Positions 20,171 to 31,970 of a DNA stretch of 64,000 nt are shown in pieces. The stretch covers positions 1,178,001 through 1,242,000 of the forward strand of contig JARGXX010000075.1 of NCBI GenBank assembly GCA_030374765.1, written 5' to 3'. Below the pieces are notes generated by a model. The model saw only the letters and a list, made by a program, of their open reading frames with translations, was not told the origin of the DNA and did not search any database. The translations under genes and the position numbers were made by a program. Positions within the stretch are counted from its first letter, which is position 1, and each line of letters starts with the position of its first letter. This stretch comes from Agarophyton chilense (lineage: Eukaryota > Rhodophyta > Florideophyceae > Gracilariales > Gracilariaceae).

Positions 20171-23100
20171 CTGAGTACATCCTGAATGGCAGACAGGTCC
20201 ATGCCAACTTCCATTGGAGTGTCAATTGGTTTGAACTGGTGCATGCCAAAACGTTCCAAGACCTTTTGTGTGTACGCAGACTGAGTCAGATACAACTCTC
20301 GCTTAACTCTGTCACAGTGGATCTCGAATCCGAGTACCATGCGAGCTTGATAGAGGTCTTTCATGTGGAACCGAGACGACAGCTCTGCCTTTACACGATC
20401 CATTGTCTTCATGCTCGGACTTGCAATAAGCAAGTCATCAACGTATAGAGCGATTAGAAGAACAAATCCCAGTATCTTTCCGCTGTACACACACTCATCT
20501 GCGTCATTTGGCGTCAACTGCATCTCCTCAACAAGGAACGAGTATATCTTTGCATGCCACTGTCTGGATGCCTGTCGAAGCCCATAGATGGCTTTCTTCA
20601 AACGACACACCAGATCCTCGTTACCTTGCTGCACAAAACCCGTTGGCTGCTCCATGTACACTGTCTCCTCAAGGTCACCGTTCAGAAAAGCTGTTTTCAC
20701 ATCCATCTGGTGCAAATGAAAGTCTCGTACAGCAGTCACTGACAGAATCATCCTGATCGAGGTAAACTTAACAACAGGTGCATATGTTTCAGAAAAGTCA
20801 ACACCCTCGATCTGCAGGAATCCTCTAGCAACCATACGAGCCTTGTACCTGATAGTTGGTTCACCAGATGGTGCTGCTTCATACTTCTGCACAAACACCC
20901 ACTTGGACGAAATCACGTTGCTGTCTGCTGGCCTTGGCACTAAGTCCCATGTGTCATGCTCAATTAGTGACTGGTACTCACTCTTCAATGCCTTCTTCCA
21001 TGCTTCGGAATCAGGACGTGACACAGCATCATCATATGACGACGGGGTGTCATCACTGGCAGTGAGTAGAGCAGTTGCACGCCACCATGAGCTCGGCTTC
21101 CTACGTTCACGCGTGGACCTACGAACAGGTTGTGTCTCATGCACTACAGGCTCAACTGGTGTATCAGCTGCGGAATCATCAACAGTGCTGTCAGAAGCAT
21201 CATCAGAGTCAGTCAAAGGCGCAGAAGGGTCATCATCACTGGGTCCACTAGATGTGTCAGATGTAGAGGTATCATGTGGACTAGACATATTACTAAAGTC
21301 AATGTCTGCGTAGTCTTCTTCCTCATAGCGAAACTGGTTGTCTGAGCCCGAAAACTCATCAAACCGTACATCTCTTGATACAATCACCTTTTTCTTTTCA
21401 GAGTCCCACAACTTGTATCCGTGAGACCCTGGGGTGTACCCAATAAAGATAGCTTCCACACCACGCTTTTCTAGCTTCTTCAGCTTATGATCCACAACCT
21501 TGTACCAGCATCGGCTCCCAAACACACGCAAGTTGCTCACATCAGGCTTCTGACCATGCCACAGGTCATATGGTGTCACACTACTTGGAAGAGCTTTGCA
21601 AGTCACACGGTTGCGCACATACACTGCAACATTCAGTGCCTCAGCCCAAAAGTGCTTTGGCTATTTCCTGTGACATAACATCGATCTGACCAAGTCCATG
21701 AGTGTGCGGTTGAACCGTTCGGCAACTCCATTCTGCTAAGGATTGTAAGGCACAGTTCGCTGATGCTCAATACCGTGACGTTCAAGTTCTTTGGTAAAAC
21801 GATGTGACAGATATTCACCACCGTTGTCAGTGCACAATGCTTTGAGCACACTCTCACGTGCGGTGATGGTTTTCACTTGTCTGCCAGTTTGGTTTTGAAC
21901 AAACTTGAGCCACCTTAGGAACATCTGGAACACCTCATCCTTAGTTTTGAGCATGTAGAAGAAGCAGAAACGACTGTGATCATCGATGAATGTGACGAAG
22001 TAGTGCGAGCCACCCAAGAATTTCACACTTACTGGACCTGACACATCGGAGTAAACAAGTTCCAGTACGTGTTTTGCTCGTTCCCCCCCTTGCTTGGGAG
22101 TCGGAGCACGGGTTGCTTTTCCTACTACACATGAGCCACACACATCTGAATCCTGCGCAACGTCTACATTGAGCCCTGACACAACCTTGTTTCGAGCCAT
22201 ATGCTTGATACCATCCACATCCACATGAGCCATTCGAGCATGCCATAGTGACAAGTCCGACACAAGTGCGCTGTTTACATCTGTACAGTGGTGTGCAGCA
22301 GTGCAAAGGTAGTATAGGCCTTTGACGCGGCGCCCCACGGCAACCACTTTTGACCCCTTGTATACACATACCTTCTCTTTTTCAAACACTACTTTGCACC
22401 CCAGATCACAAATCGCCGATACAGAAAGCAAATGGTACCTTAAATTCGGTACATGAACAACTTGCTTCAGCTGGCACTTTCGTTTGGACCCTTCCACAAT
22501 CAGATCAAGCTCCACACTACCGTGACCAACAGACTCTAGTTTGGAATCATTACCGATGCTAACGCCAGAAGACACCTTACTATCATATGTTTGGAACATG
22601 GATTCGTCAAAAGTCATGTGGGCAGTAGCACCAGAGTCAACAATCCAATCACTGTTCGTGGCTTTATCAGAGACAGTAGCAATGAGACATACAAAGTCAG
22701 AGTCGTTGCCACCCGTACCTCGCTCATCGCTGAGCTCAGTATTGACAGTTGGGTGAGCAGCATCGACCTGATTCCTGTTAGCCCCATCACGTTGCTTCTT
22801 GAAACAGTTCCTCTGGATATGACCCTTCTTATGACAATAATGACACTCGATGTTCTTCCATCGCTGTTGGCTGTTGACCCTGTGCTGTCACTGAAAACCA
22901 AAAGTGCAGGGGAGCATGGGCTGTTTTGGAGGGTGCCTCTGGAAAAGCGCATATGCGTGTCAGTCGGATCTCAACGTGAACTCGGGCTGTGATTGGCTAC
23001 TGCAAATGTGCACATGCAATGCGGTGTGTACAAGTGGTATGGCACTATTGGGTTTGTCTGTGGTACACATGTGTACGTGGTCTACTTGTACTACTGTGCA

Positions 23101-24178
23101 CGCTGTTCAACATGTCCAGCTGGTGTACTATGAACACATCTCACAAGGTGTAACGAATGTACTTGGAGAAGAGACGTGACATGTGTATTACAGGAGACTT
23201 GGTGTACTGTGCTGGAACGTGAATGTGTATGGAGGCGGATTGCAAGTAGTGTGTGCTGGCATATTGAATTTTTGCACACGTCAGTGTAGTTATGGGCTGT
23301 GCACTGTTATATTGCCTTGTTGGGCGCTGCAATGAACATTGACTAGGGTTAGTGTCATGCTTGAATATGATTGGTAGTATTGAGTGTCCCTGCTTTGTAG
23401 TCTAGGGTTTACTTTGGGTTGGAGTCTAGACAGCTGACGTTTTGAAGTAGTATATAAGTGAAAGTTTGAGCGCCTCCAAGTAAATCCAAGCCAGAGCTGG
23501 CGAACTTCCTTTTCATCCCCTCAACCTTTCCTTCAGCATTTCCCTCTCCATCAATCGCGACTGCCTGCCAACCAAAGCTGCCTCACTTCCACCAGGCTCC
23601 TCAATGGCACGATCGTTCATTCGCTGCTCTTCTTGCAGCAGACGAATCTTCACAAACTCTAGAGTGAGTTGACGATCGCCAATCGTGGTATCAATTGCCA
23701 CGATGAGGTGCTCGAATCTTTCCGGAAGTCCGCATAGGATGGCCATAGCGATGTCCTCCTCCCCAACAACAACGTCCATACACTTCAGGTCCGATGCCAG
23801 ATGACGTACACCGTTGATGAACTGTAGCATTTTCTCATCATCACGCATCTTGGCAGAGTAGAAGGACCGTCGGGCGTTGATTTTGTTGAGCAGAGTCTTG
23901 CGTTGGAACACATCGCAAATGGCTTTCCACATATCGGCAGCGTTGTCGGCGTCCCGCACATGATCTAAATGCTCATCACTGAGTGTGAGACCAATAATAT
24001 CTCTGGCCTTGCCATCTTTCATTTTCCAAGTCGACAGCTCATCTTCGTCAGTGGGTCTAACAGAGTCGAGGTGACCGTCGAGGTCCTTGAGTGCAAGCAG
24101 CAGCTCAATCTTCTGCTTCCACACGTGGAAGTTATCCTCAACCAGCTTTTCGATTTTCACCCCACTGAACGAATCCAT
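20158..24178 (-). pseudogene. unit 1 gag-pol region, broken and interrupted by a solo LTR
   Basis: Same parts as unit 8 (see there). Broken, with about two or three breaks besides the solo LTR that splits gag near its zinc-knuckle region. The frame closes 13 bases inside LTR 1. Confidence 0.85.
22865..23553 (+). repeat. solo LTR in unit 1, reverse orientation
   Basis: A 689-bp plus-oriented LTR starting TGTTGGCTGTTGACC and ending CTCTCCATCA. It is flanked by ATCGC at 22,860-22,864 and 23,554-23,558. Unit 5 has the single-copy empty site (46,461-46,465). It differs from the array LTRs at roughly nine positions, so it came from another copy of the family. Its TATA box (23,451-23,457) points into the gag 5' part and leader of the unit, antisense. 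Confidence 0.95.
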
Positions 24179-25381
24179 GTTGTGCAAAGTGTCACAAGAG
24201 GCCGAGAGAGATAGCTTGGCAGCAGCAGACAAGTGAACAACAACAACAGACAACAACAACAAAGAAAAAACAACAAACAACAAATAATTTTTCAAGATTG
24301 AACAGACAATAGTCTGCGGGCGCACTGGCAGGGATTACTATACCCGCATCCCTAAAGGTCGAACCCCTGGCCCCCAGAGCTCTTCTCAGTAGATAACGGT
24401 TTTCTGCAGTCTACCTCCTCCCACGTCAAAAGGAGAAGGCGCGTTGCTCCTTACGAGGCTTCCAGAGGATGGTTGATGACCGAAGATATGCCTTCACCAA
24501 GTTGACCCTCTCTGGCCTCTTTCGAGAACTAGCGCGACCTCGAAACCGAAGCTACTTCAACACCAAGATACGCTTCTAACGAGCAATCAATGAAGATCGC
24601 ACGCGGCCTGATCCTGAAAAGGAGGCCAGCCTTCGAAACGTCGCCTCCCCGCGTACTGCGGATCAAAAGCTCCTTATGGATGCTGTTCACAACAGTCCAA
24701 GTGCCCAACCACAAAGGTCGGGCTCACACACAAAGTCAAACAACCAGCCAAATGCAGTGCGCCACGGCACCCCGTCCACAAATGCACCCGCAAAGTTCAA
24801 CCAGATCTTTCGACCGTCACTGTTATCCGCCCTAAAAGGACCAGTGGGGAACCCGCTTGACAGTACACCTGCTTTGATTCAAGTCGCCAGGCTAACGTCC
24901 CCGAGTACAAGGAATCACCCAAAGTACCTCGGATCAACCGCCCGTCGCACAGGCAAAGATGCAGACCGAACACACAAACACACACAAACGCTGAGCCAAG
25001 AACTCCACGCCCAGACTTCAACAAACACGGTCCTCAACCTCTCGGATCAGAACCCGCAAACACGACGCGGGGATCCACAAAACAACGAAAGAGAGGGAGA
25101 CCAAACGAAACGGATAGCGATCGACAAAAACGGGCAACAACGAGCACCCAAACACAATCACGATAATAACGTCTAACCACTACCACCACAACGCCCTCAT
25201 GGGGGAACACAAGACTGAAAGAAAATACAAACACCAACCCACGATACGGTCACACACCCGACGAAACGGCTACTGCGGCGGAAACGAAGAGAATAGAACA
25301 GCGAAACGGGTGAACGGCGGTGCGGGAGAGCGGCGAGAGACGAACTAGACGGCAGAGGTCAGCGGGGCTGGGCCCATAACC
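24179..25381 (-). other. unit 1 leader with primer site
   Basis: 1,203 bp between LTR 2 and the gag start. Next to the LTR (25,368-25,381) minus reads GGTTATGGGCCCAG. On plus, the CAACAACA-rich run at about 24,235-24,290 lies just before gag. A 166-codon open stretch lies antisense (24,676-25,176); I see no known domain in it. Confidence 0.75.
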
Positions 25382-26070
25382 TGTTGGAAAGGAAAATGCT
25401 GAAGGAAAGGTTGAGGGAATGAAAAGGAAGTTCGCCAGCTCTGGCTTGGATTTACTTGGAGGCGCTCAAACTTTCACTTATATACTACTTCAAAACGTCA
25501 GCTGTCTAGACTCCAACCCAAAGTAAACCCTAGACTACAAAGCAGGGACACTCAATACTACCAATCATATTCAAGCATGACACTAACCCTAGTCAATGTT
25601 CATTGCAGCGCCCAACAAGGCAATATAACAGTGCACAGCCCATAACTACACTGACGTGTGCAAAAATTCAATATGCCAGCACACACTACTTGCAATCCGC
25701 CTCCATACACATTCACGTTCCAGCACAGTACACCAAGTCTCCTGTAATACACATGTCACGTCTCTTCTCCAAGTACATTCGTTACACCTTGTGAGATGTG
25801 TTCATAGTACACCAGCTGGACATGTTGAACAGCGTGCACAATAGTACAAGTAGACCACGTACACACGTGTCCCACAGACAAACCCAATAGTGCCATACCA
25901 CTTGTACACACCACATTGCATGTGCATATTTGCAGTAGCCAATCACAGCCCGAGTTCACGTTGAGATCCGACTGACACGCATATGCGCTTTTCCAGAGGC
26001 ACCCTCCAAAACAGCCCATGCTCCCCTGCACTTTTGGTTTTCAGTGACAGCACAGAGTCAACAGCCAACA
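25382..26070 (-). repeat. LTR 2
   Basis: Shared by units 1 (5' LTR) and 2 (3' LTR). I see no difference from LTRs 3-5. Confidence 0.9.
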
Positions 26071-29000
26071 CTGAGTACATCCTGAATGGCAGACAGGTCC
26101 ATGCCAACTTCCATTGGAGTGTCAATTGGTTTGAACTGGTGCATGCCAAAACGTTCCAAGACCTTTTGTGTGTACGCAGACTGAGTCAGATACAACTCTC
26201 GCTTAACTCTGTCACAGTGGATCTCGAATCCGAGTACCATGCGAGCTTGATAGAGGTCTTTCATGTGGAACCGAGACGACAGCTCTGCCTTTACACGATC
26301 CATTGTCTTCATGCTCGGACTTGCAATAAGCAAGTCATCAACGTATAGAGCGATTAGAAGAACAAATCCCAGTATCTTTCCGCTGTACACACACTCATCT
26401 GCGTCATTTGGCGTCAACTGCATCTCCTCAACAAGGAACGAGTATATCTTTGCATGCCACTGTCTGGATGCCTGTCGAAGCCCATAGATGGCTTTCTTCA
26501 AACGACACACCAGATCCTCGTTACCTTGCTGCACAAAACCCGTTGGCTGCTCCATGTACACTGTCTCCTCAAGGTCACCGTTCAGAAAAGCTGTTTTCAC
26601 ATCCATCTGGTGCAAATGAAAGTCTCGTACAGCAGTCACTGACAGAATCATCCTGATCGAGGTAAACTTAACAACAGGTGCATATGTTTCAGAAAAGTCA
26701 ACACCCTCGATCTGCAGGAATCCTCTAGCAACCATACGAGCCTTGTACCTGATAGTTGGTTCACCAGATGGTGCTGCTTCATACTTCTGCACAAACACCC
26801 ACTTGGACGAAATCACGTTGCTGTCTGCTGGCCTTGGCACTAAGTCCCATGTGTCATGCTCAATTAGTGACTGGTACTCACTCTTCAATGCCTTCTTCCA
26901 TGCTTCGGAATCAGGACGTGACACAGCATCATCATATGACGACGGGGTGTCATCACTGGCAGTGAGTAGAGCAGTTGCACGCCACCATGAGCTCGGCTTC
27001 CTACGTTCACGCGTGGACCTACGAACAGGTTGTGTCTCATGCACTACAGGCTCAACTGGTGTATCAGCTGCGGAATCATCAACAGTGCTGTCAGAAGCAT
27101 CATCAGAGTCAGTCAAAGGCGCAGAAGGGTCATCATCACTGGGTCCACTAGATGTGTCAGATGTAGAGGTATCATGTGGACTAGACATATTACTAAAGTC
27201 AATGTCTGCGTAGTCTTCTTCCTCATAGCGAAACTGGTTGTCTGAGCCCGAAAACTCATCAAACCGTACATCTCTTGATACAATCACCTTTTTCTTTTCA
27301 GAGTCCCACAACTTGTATCCGTGAGACCCTGGGGTGTACCCAATAAAGATAGCTTCCACACCACGCTTTTCTAGCTTCTTCAGCTTATGATCCACAACCT
27401 TGTACCAGCATCGGCTCCCAAACACACGCAAGTTGCTCACATCAGGCTTCTGACCATGCCACAGGTCATATGGTGTCACACTACTTGGAAGAGCTTTGCA
27501 AGTCACACGGTTGCGCACATACACTGCAACATTCAGTGCCTCAGCCCAAAAGTGCTTTGGCTATTTCCTGTGACATAACATCGATCTGACCAAGTCCATG
27601 AGTGTGCGGTTGAACCGTTCGGCAACTCCATTCTGCTAAGGATTGTAAGGCACAGTTCGCTGATGCTCAATACCGTGACGTTCAAGTTCTTTGGTAAAAC
27701 GATGTGACAGATATTCACCACCGTTGTCAGTGCACAATGCTTTGAGCACACTCTCACGTGCGGTGATGGTTTTCACTTGTCTGCCAGTTTGGTTTTGAAC
27801 AAACTTGAGCCACCTTAGGAACATCTGGAACACCTCATCCTTAGTTTTGAGCATGTAGAAGAAGCAGAAACGACTGTGATCATCGATGAATGTGACGAAG
27901 TAGTGCGAGCCACCCAAGAATTTCACACTTACTGGACCTGACACATCGGAGTAAACAAGTTCCAGTACGTGTTTTGCTCGTTCCCCCCCTTGCTTGGGAG
28001 TCGGAGCACGGGTTGCTTTTCCTACTACACATGAGCCACACACATCTGAATCCTGCGCAACGTCTACATTGAGCCCTGACACAACCTTGTTTCGAGCCAT
28101 ATGCTTGATACCATCCACATCCACATGAGCCATTCGAGCATGCCATAGTGACAAGTCCGACACAAGTGCGCTGTTTACATCTGTACAGTGGTGTGCAGCA
28201 GTGCAAAGGTAGTATAGGCCTTTGACGCGGCGCCCCACGGCAACCACTTTTGACCCCTTGTATACACATACCTTCTCTTTTTCAAACACTACTTTGCACC
28301 CCAGATCACAAATCGCCGATACAGAAAGCAAATGGTACCTTAAATTCGGTACATGAACAACTTGCTTCAGCTGGCACTTTCGTTTGGACCCTTCCACAAT
28401 CAGATCAAGCTCCACACTACCGTGACCAACAGACTCTAGTTTGGAATCATTACCGATGCTAACGCCAGAAGACACCTTACTATCATATGTTTGGAACATG
28501 GATTCGTCAAAAGTCATGTGGGCAGTAGCACCAGAGTCAACAATCCAATCACTGTTCGTGGCTTTATCAGAGACAGTAGCAATGAGACATACAAAGTCAG
28601 AGTCGTTGCCACCCGTACCTCGCTCATCGCTGAGCTCAGTATTGACAGTTGGGTGAGCAGCATCGACCTGATTCCTGTTAGCCCCATCACGTTGCTTCTT
28701 GAAACAGTTCCTCTGGATATGACCCTTCTTATGACAATAATGACACTCGATGTTCTTCCATCGCTGTTGGCTGTTGACCCTGTGCTGTCACTGAAAACCA
28801 AAAGTGCAGGGGAGCATGGGCTGTTTTGGAGGGTGCCTCTGGAAAAGCGCATATGCGTGTCAGTCGGATCTCAACGTGAACTCGGGCTGTGATTGGCTAC
28901 TGCAAATGTGCACATGCAATGCGGTGTGTACAAGTGGTATGGCACTATTGGGTTTGTCTGTGGTACACATGTGTACGTGGTCTACTTGTACTACTGTGCA

Positions 29001-30078
29001 CGCTGTTCAACATGTCCAGCTGGTGTACTATGAACACATCTCACAAGGTGTAACGAATGTACTTGGAGAAGAGACGTGACATGTGTATTACAGGAGACTT
29101 GGTGTACTGTGCTGGAACGTGAATGTGTATGGAGGCGGATTGCAAGTAGTGTGTGCTGGCATATTGAATTTTTGCACACGTCAGTGTAGTTATGGGCTGT
29201 GCACTGTTATATTGCCTTGTTGGGCGCTGCAATGAACATTGACTAGGGTTAGTGTCATGCTTGAATATGATTGGTAGTATTGAGTGTCCCTGCTTTGTAG
29301 TCTAGGGTTTACTTTGGGTTGGAGTCTAGACAGCTGACGTTTTGAAGTAGTATATAAGTGAAAGTTTGAGCGCCTCCAAGTAAATCCAAGCCAGAGCTGG
29401 CGAACTTCCTTTTCATCCCCTCAACCTTTCCTTCAGCATTTCCCTCTCCATCAATCGCGACTGCCTGCCAACCAAAGCTGCCTCACTTCCACCAGGCTCC
29501 TCAATGGCACGATCGTTCATTCGCTGCTCTTCTTGCAGCAGACGAATCTTCACAAACTCTAGAGTGAGTTGACGATCGCCAATCGTGGTATCAATTGCCA
29601 CGATGAGGTGCTCGAATCTTTCCGGAAGTCCGCATAGGATGGCCATAGCGATGTCCTCCTCCCCAACAACAACGTCCATACACTTCAGGTCCGATGCCAG
29701 ATGACGTACACCGTTGATGAACTGTAGCATTTTCTCATCATCACGCATCTTGGCAGAGTAGAAGGACCGTCGGGCGTTGATTTTGTTGAGCAGAGTCTTG
29801 CGTTGGAACACATCGCAAATGGCTTTCCACATATCGGCAGCGTTGTCGGCGTCCCGCACATGATCTAAATGCTCATCACTGAGTGTGAGACCAATAATAT
29901 CTCTGGCCTTGCCATCTTTCATTTTCCAAGTCGACAGCTCATCTTCGTCAGTGGGTCTAACAGAGTCGAGGTGACCGTCGAGGTCCTTGAGTGCAAGCAG
30001 CAGCTCAATCTTCTGCTTCCACACGTGGAAGTTATCCTCAACCAGCTTTTCGATTTTCACCCCACTGAACGAATCCAT
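26058..30078 (-). pseudogene. unit 2 gag-pol region, broken and interrupted by a solo LTR
   Basis: An apparently exact copy of unit 1 at +5,900, including the solo LTR and the same breaks. Confidence 0.85.
28765..29453 (+). repeat. solo LTR in unit 2, reverse orientation
   Basis: Copy of the unit 1 solo LTR with the same ATCGC flanks, so it was inherited by duplication and not inserted again. Confidence 0.95.
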
Positions 30079-31281
30079 GTTGTGCAAAGTGTCACAAGAG
30101 GCCGAGAGAGATAGCTTGGCAGCAGCAGACAAGTGAACAACAACAACAGACAACAACAACAAAGAAAAAACAACAAACAACAAATAATTTTTCAAGATTG
30201 AACAGACAATAGTCTGCGGGCGCACTGGCAGGGATTACTATACCCGCATCCCTAAAGGTCGAACCCCTGGCCCCCAGAGCTCTTCTCAGTAGATAACGGT
30301 TTTCTGCAGTCTACCTCCTCCCACGTCAAAAGGAGAAGGCGCGTTGCTCCTTACGAGGCTTCCAGAGGATGGTTGATGACCGAAGATATGCCTTCACCAA
30401 GTTGACCCTCTCTGGCCTCTTTCGAGAACTAGCGCGACCTCGAAACCGAAGCTACTTCAACACCAAGATACGCTTCTAACGAGCAATCAATGAAGATCGC
30501 ACGCGGCCTGATCCTGAAAAGGAGGCCAGCCTTCGAAACGTCGCCTCCCCGCGTACTGCGGATCAAAAGCTCCTTATGGATGCTGTTCACAACAGTCCAA
30601 GTGCCCAACCACAAAGGTCGGGCTCACACACAAAGTCAAACAACCAGCCAAATGCAGTGCGCCACGGCACCCCGTCCACAAATGCACCCGCAAAGTTCAA
30701 CCAGATCTTTCGACCGTCACTGTTATCCGCCCTAAAAGGACCAGTGGGGAACCCGCTTGACAGTACACCTGCTTTGATTCAAGTCGCCAGGCTAACGTCC
30801 CCGAGTACAAGGAATCACCCAAAGTACCTCGGATCAACCGCCCGTCGCACAGGCAAAGATGCAGACCGAACACACAAACACACACAAACGCTGAGCCAAG
30901 AACTCCACGCCCAGACTTCAACAAACACGGTCCTCAACCTCTCGGATCAGAACCCGCAAACACGACGCGGGGATCCACAAAACAACGAAAGAGAGGGAGA
31001 CCAAACGAAACGGATAGCGATCGACAAAAACGGGCAACAACGAGCACCCAAACACAATCACGATAATAACGTCTAACCACTACCACCACAACGCCCTCAT
31101 GGGGGAACACAAGACTGAAAGAAAATACAAACACCAACCCACGATACGGTCACACACCCGACGAAACGGCTACTGCGGCGGAAACGAAGAGAATAGAACA
31201 GCGAAACGGGTGAACGGCGGTGCGGGAGAGCGGCGAGAGACGAACTAGACGGCAGAGGTCAGCGGGGCTGGGCCCATAACC
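30079..31281 (-). other. unit 2 leader with primer site
   Basis: As in unit 1; primer site at 31,268-31,281, antisense open stretch at 30,576-31,076. Confidence 0.7.
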
Positions 31282-31970
31282 TGTTGGAAAGGAAAATGCT
31301 GAAGGAAAGGTTGAGGGAATGAAAAGGAAGTTCGCCAGCTCTGGCTTGGATTTACTTGGAGGCGCTCAAACTTTCACTTATATACTACTTCAAAACGTCA
31401 GCTGTCTAGACTCCAACCCAAAGTAAACCCTAGACTACAAAGCAGGGACACTCAATACTACCAATCATATTCAAGCATGACACTAACCCTAGTCAATGTT
31501 CATTGCAGCGCCCAACAAGGCAATATAACAGTGCACAGCCCATAACTACACTGACGTGTGCAAAAATTCAATATGCCAGCACACACTACTTGCAATCCGC
31601 CTCCATACACATTCACGTTCCAGCACAGTACACCAAGTCTCCTGTAATACACATGTCACGTCTCTTCTCCAAGTACATTCGTTACACCTTGTGAGATGTG
31701 TTCATAGTACACCAGCTGGACATGTTGAACAGCGTGCACAATAGTACAAGTAGACCACGTACACACGTGTCCCACAGACAAACCCAATAGTGCCATACCA
31801 CTTGTACACACCACATTGCATGTGCATATTTGCAGTAGCCAATCACAGCCCGAGTTCACGTTGAGATCCGACTGACACGCATATGCGCTTTTCCAGAGGC
31901 ACCCTCCAAAACAGCCCATGCTCCCCTGCACTTTTGGTTTTCAGTGACAGCACAGAGTCAACAGCCAACA
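31282..31970 (-). repeat. LTR 3
   Basis: Shared by units 2 and 3; same sequence as LTR 2 as far as read. Confidence 0.9.

Noticed and set aside
20083-20448. 121-codon plus-strand open frame across the LTR/pol boundary, and the 91-codon frames within LTRs
   Set aside because: They straddle or lie inside LTRs, have no domain, and vary with LTR orientation; they are by-products.
20843-21313. 156-codon plus-strand open frame inside the pol region of each unit
   Set aside because: It is the antisense shadow of the RT/integrase coding sequence; it has no domain features and is conserved only because the units are copies.
24330-24380. tRNA-like T-loop (GGGGTTCGACC on minus) in the unit leaders
   Set aside because: The stem pairs poorly, no D or anticodon arm is found at proper spacing, and the motif is not kept in units 5-8.
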